Of a stretch of DNA of 64,000 nt, positions 35,300-43,573 are shown piece after piece; position 1 is the stretch's first letter, and each line of letters starts with the position of its first letter. The position numbers and the translations under genes were made by a program. Origin of the DNA: Chloroflexia bacterium SDU3-3 (GTDB taxonomy: Bacteria; Chloroflexota; Chloroflexia; Chloroflexales; Roseiflexaceae); NCBI GenBank assembly GCA_009268125.1, contig WBOU01000011.1, positions 124,001 to 188,000 on the forward strand. Direction: 5' to 3'. A model generated the notes under the pieces. It was not told where the DNA came from. It saw only the letters and a program-made list of their open reading frames with translations, and made no database searches.

Positions 35300-36137
35300 T
35301 TGACCACAGACATCGACCTCGGCGCGCACACCAGCCCCGCCGCGCTGGCCCAGGCGCTCGACCACGCGCGGCGGCAGATCATCCAGGGCGCGGCGGGCGA
35401 CCCCGATGCCCTGCTGGCGGCACTGCCCCTGCTCTGGCGCTACGCCCTGCTACGGGGGGCGCTCACGACAGCCGACGGGCAAACGATGAACGCGGCGCAG
35501 CAGGCTTGGCGTGGGATAGCAATAGCCTACGAAATCACCAAGATACTGGCCAAAGGCCACCACTACAACCAAGCGCTTGCCCTAGCACAGCGCATTCCCG
35601 ACGGACACCACACATGGGCCATGCGCGGCATCGCGGCGGCAATGGCAGAGAACGGCGATGTTGAGCAGGCGGTGGATCTGGCCGACAGCATCTGCAACGA
35701 GCGGCAGCGCGCGGACGTGCAGGTGGAGATCGCCCGCGCCCTCTCCAAGGCCCAGCGCTGGGATGAGGCTGCCGCGCTCGCTCGCGCCGCCGGGCGCTAT
35801 CTCGACGACATCGCGTGCGATCTGGCCGAGGCGGGGCGGCATGCTGAGGCGCTGGCCCTCCTGCGCACATCGGGCAACGGTGACGAGCACAATTGGGCGA
35901 TGAGCCAGATCGCCGTCAGCCTTGCTAGGGCAGGCCGAGGCAGATGAGTGGCCCCGGCTGATCGCGCTGGCGGCCGAGACATGGGCCGCCAGCACAAACG
36001 CGCGCCACCCCGACCGCGAGTTGCGGCTGGCAGCGCACCTGATCGCCCACCACCCCGAGCTGGGCATGGCACTGGCCGAGGCATTCCCCTGGGCCGAGGC
36101 ACAACTACGCAGGCTGCTGCACACCCAAAAGTTCTAA
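35300..36137 (+). pseudogene. Helical-repeat protein interrupted by a frameshift
   Basis: Translation probably starts at TTG 35300, with AGGAG six bases upstream. The first frame encodes 215 residues with TPR/HEAT-like repeats (NQALALAQRIPDGHHTWAMR, then EQAVDLADSICNERQRADVQ) and stops at 35945. The downstream frame continues the same pattern from about 35922 (AEADEWPRLIALAAETW...) to 36137. The two overlap at SLARAG/Q, so a one-base change near 35930 would restore a ~278-residue protein. It is either a fresh pseudogene, a sequencing error or programmed frameshifting. The function is unknown; such repeats bind proteins. Confidence 0.65.
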
Positions 36138-36207
36138 CCAAGGGCAAAGACACGAAGAAGCAAGATCGCAATGAACCGCAGCAGATGGCAGCGCGCGGGC
36201 CAAACGT

Positions 36208-36234
36208 GGGCGGCGGGCGTAGTGCCCGCCGCCC
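36208..36234 (-). terminator. Terminator of the protease array
   Basis: An 11-bp perfect stem GGGCGGCGGGC / GCCCGCCGCCC with a five-base loop lies 10 bases after the stop of the last protease gene on the minus strand. The T-run is short. Confidence 0.6.
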
Positions 36235-36243
36235 TTGGCGTGG

Positions 36244-37362
36244 CTACAGGCCGCCGGTGTAGAGCAGGCGGTTGGCAGTGCCGGGCGGCACGTTGATCAG
36301 CACGTTATAGGTGGCGTTGGCGTTGATCCAGCTGGTGACGGTGGCGGAGGGGGCGTCGCCGTAGGTGGCCTTGTAGAGGCCCGCGATCCCGGCGGCAAAG
36401 GCCACCGACACCGAGCCGCTGAGCGTCGCCGAGCCGCCGCCGATCCAGTCGGATGTGACGCTGACGCCGGGGGCGTAGGCATCCACGCAGGTGCCGTAGT
36501 TGGAGAATGAGGCCACGTGGTCGGTCTTGTCCGACGAGGCCACGGTGTAGGCCACCGCCACATTCGCCGGAGATGAGTTGCAGGCATTCCCGCTCTCGCC
36601 GCCAGCGGGGACGGCCACAAACACCCCGGAGTTCACCAGCGCGGTGACGGCGCTGGTGAGCGCGGCGGAGGAGGCCCCGCCGATGGCCAGGGTGGCCACC
36701 GCCCTAGGCTGGTGATTGGCCGCTACCCAGTTCACCCCCGCGATGACCTGCGACACCGTGGCCGAGCCAGCGCAGTTCATCACCCGCACCGAGTAGAGCT
36801 TAGCCTGCTTCAGCACGCCGTAGGTGCTGCCGCCCACCAGCCCGGCGATGAAGGTGCCGTGGCCGTTGCAGTCCAGCCCATCGCCGCCGGTGGCGTCGAA
36901 GGCCACCGAGGCGTTGCCGCCGAAATCGGGGTGGCTAATCTGGATGCCGGTGTCGATGATGTAGGCGTGGACGTTGGCCCCGGTGTGCTGGTAGGTGTAG
37001 CTGCCCGAGAGCGGCAGGTTGTGCTGGTCGATGCGGTCGAGGCCCCACTGGCCGCCGGAGACAGGCTGGGTGGCCTGGGCGGTGATCGGCAGGTCGGCCT
37101 CAATGGCGGCAACCTGGGGCGAGCGCTGGAGCGCGGCCAGCTGGGCGGATGTGAGGTCGGCGGCGAAGCCGTTCAGGGCGCGGTCGAACACGGCGGCGGA
37201 GCGCAGGCCGCGCGCGGCCACCACGGCGGCGGGGCGCACCCCACCCTTCAGCGTGACGATGTAGCGACCGGCGGCGGGTGCGGCCTGGGCGGGGGCCGTG
37301 CCTGTGCCCAGCAGGGCCACGGCCAGCACCACGAGCGCGAAAGACCGAAGCGGGCGGATCAT
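36244..37362 (-). CDS. S8 subtilisin-like protease paralogue with degenerate catalytic region
   Basis: The 372-residue preproprotein has a signal peptide (residues 1-27), an I9-type propeptide (about 32-92, RYIVTLKGGVRPAAV...VAAIEAD) and an S8 domain. Asp137 (IIDTG) and His168 (CNGHGT) of the triad are kept. The usual GTSMASPH loop is changed to GSVSVAF, leaving a candidate Ser317. The oxyanion Asn of the AAGN motif is Gly255. Activity is doubtful. GGAGG precedes the start, so it is still translated. It is the third and last of three tandem paralogues transcribed leftwards. Confidence 0.87.
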   Translation of the reverse strand: MIRPLRSFALVVLAVALLGTGTAPAQAAPAAGRYIVTLKGGVRPAAVVAARGLRSAAVFDRALNGFAADLTSAQLAALQRSPQVAAIEADLPITAQATQPVSGGQWGLDRIDQHNLPLSGSYTYQHTGANVHAYIIDTGIQISHPDFGGNASVAFDATGGDGLDCNGHGTFIAGLVGGSTYGVLKQAKLYSVRVMNCAGSATVSQVIAGVNWVAANHQPRAVATLAIGGASSAALTSAVTALVNSGVFVAVPAGGESGNACNSSPANVAVAYTVASSDKTDHVASFSNYGTCVDAYAPGVSVTSDWIGGGSATLSGSVSVAFAAGIAGLYKATYGDAPSATVTSWINANATYNVLINVPPGTANRLLYTGGL

Positions 37363-37472
37363 TCGTACCCTCCTTCAATTAGGTGTTAGGGAGACAGCCC
37401 TAGCATACCATAGGAGCGGCGCGCTTGATCCGCCTTTACCCCACTATATAGCCATAAACAGCGTATTACTGA

Positions 37473-38657
37473 CTACAGGCCGCCGGTATTCGCCAGTAGC
37501 TGGGTGGTGGTGAGCACCTGGTTGGTCGGGATGGCGTCGGGGGTGGCGTTGGCGAGGATCCAGGCGAAGACCACGGTGCTGGGCAGGTCGCCGTAGGTAT
37601 CTTTATACATCGCGGCGATGCCCGCCACATGCGGGGCCGCGATATAGGTGTCGCTCACCAGCACAGGGGCACCGCTGTAGCTCAGGGTGCGTATGCCCGC
37701 GCCAGGGGCGAAGATATCCACGCACAGGCCACCGTTGGCGGAGGTGTAGCGCTTGTCGGCGCTGGTGGAGGCGCTGACGGTGAAGACGCTCGGCTCGCTG
37801 GGCGGCGAGCCAAGGCAGGCGTTGCTGTAGGAGTCGCCTGCTGGGGCCACCACAAACACGCCCGAGAGGCTGAGCGCGGCCAGCGAGAGGTTCAGCGCGG
37901 GCGAGACCAGGGTGTTGAAGGAGATATCGGCCACGGCCTTGGCTTTGTGGTTGAGCGTCAGCCAGTCCACCCCGTCGATCACCTGGCTCACATAGCTCTC
38001 GTTGTAGCCGCAGCCCTGCACGCGCACCAGGTAGAGCTTCGCCTGCTTGGCCACGCCGTAGGTGCTGCTGCCGATGGTGGCGGCCACCTGGGTGCCGCGG
38101 CTACAGCCGGTGACGCCCGTGCCCACCGCGTCGTAGGCCAGCGAGGCCCGCCCGCCGAACTCAGGCAGCGCGGTGTTCAGGTCGGCGTCGAAGATGTAGA
38201 CGTTGGCGCTCGCGCCGGTGGAGGTGTAGGTGTAGGAGCCCGAGAGCGGCAGGTCGCGCTGGTCGATGCGGTCGAGGCCCCACGAGTCGGCGGGGCCGAG
38301 CGGCTGGGTGGTGGCGCTGGGCGCGGCCAGAGGTGCGGGGGCCACGCGCTGATCCTGCTCGATGGCGGCCACGCCAGGCGTGGCCTGCAGCAGCCGCAGC
38401 TGGGCGGGCGTCATGTCGGCCACAAAGCCATTCAGCGCGGTGTGGAAAGTGATGTGGGCGAGCAGGCCGCGCTGGGCCAGCAGGGCGGCGGGGCGCACCC
38501 CGCTCTTCAGCGTCACGATGTAGCGGCCTGGGGCGGCCACCTCGGCGGGGGCGGCGCGCACCGGCACCAGCGGGCGGGCGGCCTGGGCGGGCGTGGCGAA
38601 CAGCTGCGCTGCGGCGAGCAGCGCAAGCGCGAACAGGCAGGCTGGGCGTCTCATCAT
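37473..38657 (-). CDS. S8 subtilisin-like pseudoprotease
   Basis: The start is set at 38657 (MMRRPACLF) after AAGGAG. The 394-residue product has a signal peptide (1-27), a propeptide (about 44-104) and an S8 fold. Asp157 (FDADL) is kept, but the catalytic His is Arg187 (CSRGTQVA for CNGHGTHVA). The oxyanion Asn is Asp274 (AGDSY) and the nucleophile Ser is Tyr338 (TYIAAPHVAG for TSMASPHVAG). It cannot be an ordinary serine protease. Reading frame, signal and ribosome site are intact, so it may serve as a decoy, inhibitor or binding protein. It lies between its two paralogues. Confidence 0.9.
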   Translation of the reverse strand: MMRRPACLFALALLAAAQLFATPAQAARPLVPVRAAPAEVAAPGRYIVTLKSGVRPAALLAQRGLLAHITFHTALNGFVADMTPAQLRLLQATPGVAAIEQDQRVAPAPLAAPSATTQPLGPADSWGLDRIDQRDLPLSGSYTYTSTGASANVYIFDADLNTALPEFGGRASLAYDAVGTGVTGCSRGTQVAATIGSSTYGVAKQAKLYLVRVQGCGYNESYVSQVIDGVDWLTLNHKAKAVADISFNTLVSPALNLSLAALSLSGVFVVAPAGDSYSNACLGSPPSEPSVFTVSASTSADKRYTSANGGLCVDIFAPGAGIRTLSYSGAPVLVSDTYIAAPHVAGIAAMYKDTYGDLPSTVVFAWILANATPDAIPTNQVLTTTQLLANTGGL

Positions 38658-38739
38658 TCCCTCTCCTTCTTGCGATAGCGGCGCACGACACCCCATGGCG
38701 GCGCTGCCACGGGGTGCCAGAATGAGGTGAGATTTGTGC

Positions 38740-39900
38740 CTAGAGGCCAGCGGTATAGATCAGCTTGTTCGGCGTGCCGCTGGGGTTGCCGGAGATCACG
38801 CCGGATGTGGCGTTGTTGACGATCCAGGTCGAGACCGTGGCGGGCGCGGCGTCGCCATAGACCGACTTGTAGAGCGCACCCAGGCCAGCCACATGCGGCG
38901 AGGCCATGGATGTGCCGCTGTAGGTATCCACGCCGTTGTCGATCACGGTCGAGGTGATGTTGACGCCGGGGGCGTAGGCATCCACGCAGGTGCCGTAGTT
39001 GCTGAACGACGCGATCTTGTCGGTCTTGTCCAAGGCGGCCACGGTGAAGGCGCTGGGCGCGCTGGCCGGCGACTTGTTGCAGGCGTTGGTGGTCTCGTTG
39101 CCCGCGGCCACCGCCACGAACACGCCCGAGCTGGTCAGGCTGGCGATCGCGTTGTTCACCGCCGCCGAGTACGCGCCGCCCAGCGACATGTTGGCCACCG
39201 CGTTGGGCTTGTGGTTGGCGGCCACCCAGTTGATGCCCGCGATCACATTGGCGTTGGTGCCGCGGCCCTTGCAGTTCAGCACGCGCACAGCGTACAGGCT
39301 GACCTTCTTGGCCACGCCGTAGGTGGCGCTGCCGATGGTGCCCGCCACGTGGGTGCCGTGGCCGTTGCAGTCGATGCCATCCTTACCCATCGCATCGTAG
39401 GCCACCGAGGCGCGCCCGCCAAACTCGGGGTGCGCGATGTAGATGCCGGTGTCGATCACGTAGGCGTTCACACCCGCGCCCGTGGCGTTGTAGGTGTAGC
39501 TGCCCGAGAGCGGCAGCTGCTTCTGATCAATGCGGTCAAGGCCCCACGAGTCGCCGCTGCCGATCGTCTGCGTGGTATCGACCGACACCTCCTGATCCTG
39601 TTCGATCGCAGCCACCTCGGGCAGGCGCTGCAGCAGGCTCACCTGCGCCGGGGTCAGGTTGGCGGCGAAGCCATTGATGGCCTTGTCGAAGACGTACTGC
39701 GCCTTCAGGCCGCGCGCCGCCAGGGTGGCGGTGGGCCGCTTCCCCGACTTGAGGGTGACGATGTAGCTGCCCGGCACGGCGGTGGCCGAGTCTGCCGCGC
39801 TCACCGGCACCAGGGTGGTGGCGGCCTGCGCGGGGATGGCACCAGCGCCAAGGGTCACGGCGAGGACAGCCAGAGCGAACAGGCGGATTGGACGATGCAT
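38740..39900 (-). CDS. Secreted S8 subtilisin/proteinase K-like protease
   Basis: The 386-residue preproprotein has a signal peptide (1-26), an I9 propeptide (about 44-104) and a complete catalytic domain. Asp150 is in YVIDTG, His181 in CNGHGTHVAG, oxyanion Asn268 in AAGNET and Ser331 in GTSMASPHVAG. Several Cys (in IDCNG, VLNCKG, NACNKS and GTCVDA) fit proteinase K-type disulfides. The enzyme should be an extracellular endopeptidase. GAGGAGG precedes the start. It is the first gene after a perfect consensus promoter at 40145 with a leader of about 240 bases; two degenerate paralogues follow. Confidence 0.95.
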   Translation of the reverse strand: MHRPIRLFALAVLAVTLGAGAIPAQAATTLVPVSAADSATAVPGSYIVTLKSGKRPTATLAARGLKAQYVFDKAINGFAANLTPAQVSLLQRLPEVAAIEQDQEVSVDTTQTIGSGDSWGLDRIDQKQLPLSGSYTYNATGAGVNAYVIDTGIYIAHPEFGGRASVAYDAMGKDGIDCNGHGTHVAGTIGSATYGVAKKVSLYAVRVLNCKGRGTNANVIAGINWVAANHKPNAVANMSLGGAYSAAVNNAIASLTSSGVFVAVAAGNETTNACNKSPASAPSAFTVAALDKTDKIASFSNYGTCVDAYAPGVNITSTVIDNGVDTYSGTSMASPHVAGLGALYKSVYGDAAPATVSTWIVNNATSGVISGNPSGTPNKLIYTAGL

Positions 39901-40144
39901 AGACCGAGCCTCCTCTATAGAAACCAGATTGGCGGACCCACAGCATCAGGCGGCATAGGGCGCGGGGGGAAACCCTACCGCCCGCAGGCAATACAGATTC
40001 ATAGAGCTGTTAGGGAAATACCTACCCCAAGCCCGTATCTGCGCTGCTATGCCTCATTACCTCTGAGATATCGCTATTAAGTGGTAGGAATATCCCTAAA
40101 GTTATCTTTTTGTCTATTCACATGCAATCTCTTGTATGCGTCGC

Positions 40145-40174
40145 ATTATAAAAGTAACATGTAAAAATTGTCAA
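40145..40174 (-). promoter_or_regulatory. Perfect consensus promoter of the protease array
   Basis: On the minus strand TTGACA (40174-40169) and TATAAT (40150-40145) are separated by 18 bases. They lie in an AT-rich island (about 40060-40260) that stands out in this GC-rich window. The 480-base spacer 39901-40382 holds no gene. Confidence 0.8.
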
Positions 40175-40188
40175 TAGCCTATTTAATT

Positions 40189-40202
40189 ATGTGATAGCAC
40201 AT
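40189..40202. promoter_or_regulatory. Inverted repeat upstream of the protease promoter
   Basis: ATGTG-ATAG-CACAT is centred about 57 bases upstream of the predicted start site, a usual position for an activator. It resembles a shortened CRP/FNR-type site, but the four-base gap does not fit the standard CRP spacing. Confidence 0.4.
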
Positions 40203-40331
40203 GTAATAAAAAACATCCATGATAAATTCATGCCAAGATCAAAAAGATCTAATGAGCAAATCGGAACAGGAGCGCAAGCCTGCCTGCTTCATTCGACGGG
40301 TCGATGCTAGAGCACGCCCAGACAGAGCAAG

Positions 40332-40360
40332 AAGGGCGGGGCAGTTGCTGCCCCGCCCTT
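40332..40360. terminator. Terminator of the sigma/YCII/RibD-like operon
   Basis: A 13-bp perfect stem AAGGGCGGGGCAG / CTGCCCCGCCCTT with loop TTG lies 23 bases after the stop of the RibD-like gene on the minus strand. On that strand it is followed by CTTGCTC, so the T-tract is poor. Confidence 0.6.
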
Positions 40361-40382
40361 CCGCCCGGCCCTCATGACCGCC

Positions 40383-40904
40383 CTAGGCAGGCCGGTAGGT
40401 CAGGCCCACCACGCCGGTGCTGGTGTGCACCACGCTATCGAGCCGGTAGCTGGCCGCGACGCCCTCGGGGAACATGCGCTTGCCCTCGCCCAGCACCACC
40501 GGGTAGACCAGCAGGCGAAGCTCATCCACCAGCTGGTGGCGCAGCAGCGTGGCTACCAGGGTAGCGCTGCCATACACCAGCATGTTGTGGCGCTCGCGCA
40601 GGCTGGCGATGCCCGCCAGCAGGTCGCCCTCGATCACGCTGGCGTTCCAGGTGGTCTCGCGCAGGGTGGTGGAGGCCACGAACTTGGGGATGCTGTTCAT
40701 GTGCGGGGCGCCCTCATCCTGCGAGGTGGGCCAGGCCTGGGCGAAGGCCTCGTAGGTGACGCGGCCCAGCAGCAGGCTGTCGGTGCGCTCGGTCTCATCG
40801 CGCTTGAAGCTGGCCACCTCGTCATTCCAGTAGGGCATGGTCCACGCGGGGTTCTCCATCACCCCATCCAGCGACACGAACTCGGTCACGATGATCTGTC
40901 CCAT
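40383..40904 (-). CDS. Dihydrofolate reductase-like (RibD C-terminal domain) protein
   Basis: The start at 40904 (MGQIIVTEFVSLDGVME) has AGGAGA upstream. The 173-residue protein has the RibD_C/DHFR-like fold. SLDGVMENP lies near the N-terminus, then SLLLGRVTYEAFAQAWP, LRERHNMLVYGSATLVATLL and DELRLLVYPVVLGEGKRMF. Members are NADPH-dependent reductases of uncertain substrate, commonly encoded beside YCII proteins and ECF sigma factors, as here. It is the last gene of that operon, 37 bases after the YCII gene. Confidence 0.9.
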   Translation of the reverse strand: MGQIIVTEFVSLDGVMENPAWTMPYWNDEVASFKRDETERTDSLLLGRVTYEAFAQAWPTSQDEGAPHMNSIPKFVASTTLRETTWNASVIEGDLLAGIASLRERHNMLVYGSATLVATLLRHQLVDELRLLVYPVVLGEGKRMFPEGVAASYRLDSVVHTSTGVVGLTYRPA

Positions 40905-40941
40905 GGTGTAGATTCTCCTCTCTTCTTTCACAACAAAATAG

Positions 40942-41289
40942 CTAGCCCTGGCCGATGATCGGGCGCACCTCGATCGGGCCAAAGCGGGCCTGCGGCATGG
41001 CCGAGGCGATCTGGATGGCCTCGTTGAGGTCTTTGGCCTCGATATGGAAGATGCCCATCAGCAGCTCCTTGGTCTCGATAAACGGCCCATCGGTCACGGT
41101 GGCCACGCCCGCGCGCTGGCGCACGGTGGCGGTGCTCTCCACATCGGGGGCCTCGACCGAGATCAGGTGGCCGCGCTGGCGCAGCAGCTCGTCGCCCGCC
41201 ACGCACTCCTGCTCCACCAGCGCGCCCTGCTCGGGGGTCAGCTGGCTCAAGATCTGCTCATCGCCATAGGCCAGAAGGAGATACCGCAT
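40942..41289 (-). CDS. YCII/DGPF-domain protein
   Basis: The start at 41289 (MRYLLLAYGDE) follows AGAGGAAG. The 115-residue protein has the DGPF motif (VTDGPFIETKELLMGIFHIE, about residues 66-85) and ends in ARFGPIEVRPI. It belongs to the YCII family of small alpha-beta proteins related to muconolactone isomerase, proposed to bind or turn over small metabolites. Its genes are typically linked with ECF42-type sigma factors, as seen here 113 bases upstream. Confidence 0.92.
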   Translation of the reverse strand: MRYLLLAYGDEQILSQLTPEQGALVEQECVAGDELLRQRGHLISVEAPDVESTATVRQRAGVATVTDGPFIETKELLMGIFHIEAKDLNEAIQIASAMPQARFGPIEVRPIIGQG

Positions 41290-41402
41290 CGTCTTCCTCT
41301 TTCTCTGCATGGAATCGACCCATCGTCGACTGTTCACTATCTAGTCGCTCGGGCGTGGCCGTTTTGGACATGGAAAACAGACGAGATCGGCGGCCATTTT
41401 TG

Positions 41403-42635
41403 CTAGGCGGGCAGGCCCTCGATCTGGCGGGCCAGGAAATCCCGCTCGTGGCGCTGCTGGGCCAGGGCCAGCGCGCGCTGATACGACGCGCGGGCCTGGC
41501 CCAGCAGGCCTGCCATGCGGCACAGCTCGGCGCGGGCCGCGTGGGCCAAGTGGTAGCCGCCCAGGTCGCCACGCGCGATCAGGGCATCCACCAGGTCGAT
41601 ACCCGCCAGCGGGCCATCGCGCATGGCCACGGCCACCGCGCGGTTCAGCTCGGCCACGGGCGAGGGCGCGACGCGCAGCAGCAGATCGTACAGGCCCACG
41701 ATCTGGGGCCAGTCGGTGGCCGTGGCGCTCGGCGACTCGGCATGCACGGCGGCGATGGCGGCCTGCAGCGCGTAGGGGCCTGCGGGGCGCGCGGCCAAGG
41801 CCCGCTCGACCAGCGCCGCGCCCTCGGCGGCCATGGCGGCATCCCAGCGCGCACGGTCTTGGTCGGCCAGCAGGATGGGCTGGCCATCGGCGCTGGTGCG
41901 GGCGGGCCGCCGCGACTCGTGCAGCAGCATCAGGGCCAGCAGGCCCAGCGCCTCCGGCTCGGGCAGCAGCGCGGCCAGCAGGCGGCCCAGGCGTATGGCC
42001 TCGCCCGAGAGCTGCGGCAGCATCAGCGCGTCGCCCGACGAGGCCGCGTAGCCCTCGTTGAACACGAGGTAGACAACCTGCAGCACGCTGCCTAGGCGCT
42101 CGGCCAGCTCGTCGCGGGCGGGCACCTGGTAGGGGATGCGCTCGTCGCGGATCTTGGCCTTGGCGCGCACGATCCGCTTGGCCAGCGTGGCCGGGCTGGT
42201 CAGAAAGGCGTGGGCGATCTGCTCGGTGGTCAGGCCGCACACCTCGCGCAGGGTCAGCGCGATCCGGGCCTGCTCGGGGATGGCGGGGTGGCAGCATGTG
42301 AAGATCAGGCGCAGCCGATCGTCGGGGAACTCGTCGCCGCCCTCGGGCGCGGCGTCGCGCTCAAGCTGCTCGGCCAGCAGCGCCAGCGAGGCGTCGAAGC
42401 GGGCGCGGCGGCGCAGCGCGTCGATGGCGCGGAAGCGCCCGGCGGAGATCAGCCAGGGCACCAGCGCGGCGGGCACGCCGTCGCGCGACCACTGCTGCAG
42501 CGCGGCCTGGAAGGCGTCGTGCAGGGCCTCCTCGGCCAGATCGAAATCGCCAAGCAGCCGGATGAGCGTGGCGAGAATGCGACTAGACTCGGCGGCGTAG
42601 AGCGCGCCGAGCATGTCGGGCATGGTCTGGGGCAT
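41403..42635 (-). CDS. ECF42-type RNA polymerase sigma factor with C-terminal extension
   Basis: The 410-residue protein has sigma region 2 at about residues 10-80 (LATLIRLLGDFDLAEEALHD, then RFRAIDALRRRARF). Region 4 lies at about 115-165 (IALTLREVCGLTTEQIAHAF, then LAKRIVRAKAKIR). A 230-residue helical extension (SnoaL-free, DUF6596/TPR-like) follows, containing VFNEGYAASSGD and AELNRAVAVAMRDGP. This extension replaces an anti-sigma factor in the ECF42 group and is thought to hold the regulatory function. YCII and RibD-like genes follow on the same strand. TAGGAG precedes the start. Confidence 0.92.
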   Translation of the reverse strand: MPQTMPDMLGALYAAESSRILATLIRLLGDFDLAEEALHDAFQAALQQWSRDGVPAALVPWLISAGRFRAIDALRRRARFDASLALLAEQLERDAAPEGGDEFPDDRLRLIFTCCHPAIPEQARIALTLREVCGLTTEQIAHAFLTSPATLAKRIVRAKAKIRDERIPYQVPARDELAERLGSVLQVVYLVFNEGYAASSGDALMLPQLSGEAIRLGRLLAALLPEPEALGLLALMLLHESRRPARTSADGQPILLADQDRARWDAAMAAEGAALVERALAARPAGPYALQAAIAAVHAESPSATATDWPQIVGLYDLLLRVAPSPVAELNRAVAVAMRDGPLAGIDLVDALIARGDLGGYHLAHAARAELCRMAGLLGQARASYQRALALAQQRHERDFLARQIEGLPA

Positions 42636-42682
42636 GGGCGGTGGCTCCTACAATTCTCACACATGCTAACACACAAGGCAAC

Positions 42683-42846
42683 CTTTACCACGAAGGCGCG
42701 AAGGCGCGAAGGGACGAAAAAGCCGTTTACCACCAAGACACCAAGGCTCCAAGAGGACTGAAAGGGAACGAATACCACGAAGGCGCGAAGGCGCGAGGGG
42801 GACGAATAGAACCGTTTACCACCAAGACGCCAAGGCTCCAAGGGGA
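42683..42846 (+). repeat. CACGAAGG/CACCAAGG-type interspersed repeat, long copy
   Basis: Two tandem blocks each contain ACCACGAAGGCGCGAAGGCG followed by TTTACCACCAAGAC and CCAAGGCTCCAAG. It begins about 50 bases after the sigma factor start, on the other strand, and leads into element copy 7. Confidence 0.8.
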
Positions 42847-42876
42847 CAAAATGCATAAAAATAGCAGCAGTGCCAG

Positions 42877-43098
42877 CCCTACCCACCCGGCCCATGCGGC
42901 GAAGGTGCCGCTAAAGTCTGGATGGCCATATGCACGAACAAGAGCAGCCAGAGAGCAGCATAGGAACGCCGCAAATTGGGGGTTCGAAGGGGGCGATGCC
43001 CCCTCGCGGGGTCACTAGGGGCTGGCCCCTAGTCGCCGCCCGCGCAGGGCACGCACGCAGCAAACAAGAGGAGCCGTCATCATCGACGGTCGACCCGA
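42877..43098 (+). repeat. Dispersed hairpin-rich intergenic element, copy 7, truncated
   Basis: CCCGGCCCATGCGGCGAAGG, GGCCATATGCACGAACAAG, GGGGGCGATGCCCCC and CTAGGGGCTGGCCCCTAG are intact. After CATCATCGACGGTCGACCCG the element is replaced by a 21-bp tandem array. Confidence 0.85.
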
Positions 43099-43308
43099 CG
43101 CGGTAGCACGCCGGACAACCACGGTAGCGTGCCACACGACCACGGTAGCGTGCCACACGACCACGGTAGCGTGCCACACGACCACGGTAGCGTGCCAGAC
43201 AACCGCTGTAGCGTGCCACACGACCACAGTAGCGCCCCAGACGACCACGGTAGCGTGCCAAACAACCGCTGTAGCGTGCCACACGACCACGGTAGCGTGC
43301 CACACGAC
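43099..43308. repeat. Minisatellite, 21-bp period, ten copies, inside an element copy
   Basis: Ten 21-base units with the core GGTAGCGTGCCACACGAC run head to tail. Units 4, 6 and 7 share changes in the second half (CCAGAC or CCAAAC), and units 5 and 8 begin CGCTG, giving a higher-order pattern. Directly after the array a degraded element start (GCCCATCCGGCGAAGGTG, 43321-43338) follows. The rest of the 938-base spacer (43339-43573) shows no gene. Confidence 0.95.
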
Positions 43309-43573
43309 CGCATCGGCCTCGCCCATCCGGCGAAGGTGTGACGAAAGGAGCACTGGCCATAAGCCATACCCGAATGGTAGGGGTGCGCTAGGACACTGGC
43401 TACATTTTCCCACTATTTAAGCAGAGCTAGGCATTCTACGAACAGCATGGGTTAGTATACGCGGTCTGCAAAGGCATCACTGGCATCGGCAGGGCGCAGA
43501 AATGCCACGATTCGATACATAGGGCAGATACCAGATCCGCCCCCACAGCAACACCCCACCACCCACAATAAAA

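Noticed and set aside
40189-40202. Standard CRP binding site
   Set aside because: The half-sites are separated by four bases (ATGTG-N4-CACAT), not the six between TGTGA and TCACA, so only a generic activator site is proposed.
43099-43308. CRISPR array
   Set aside because: The units are contiguous 21-base direct repeats with no unique spacers, and no cas genes are present.
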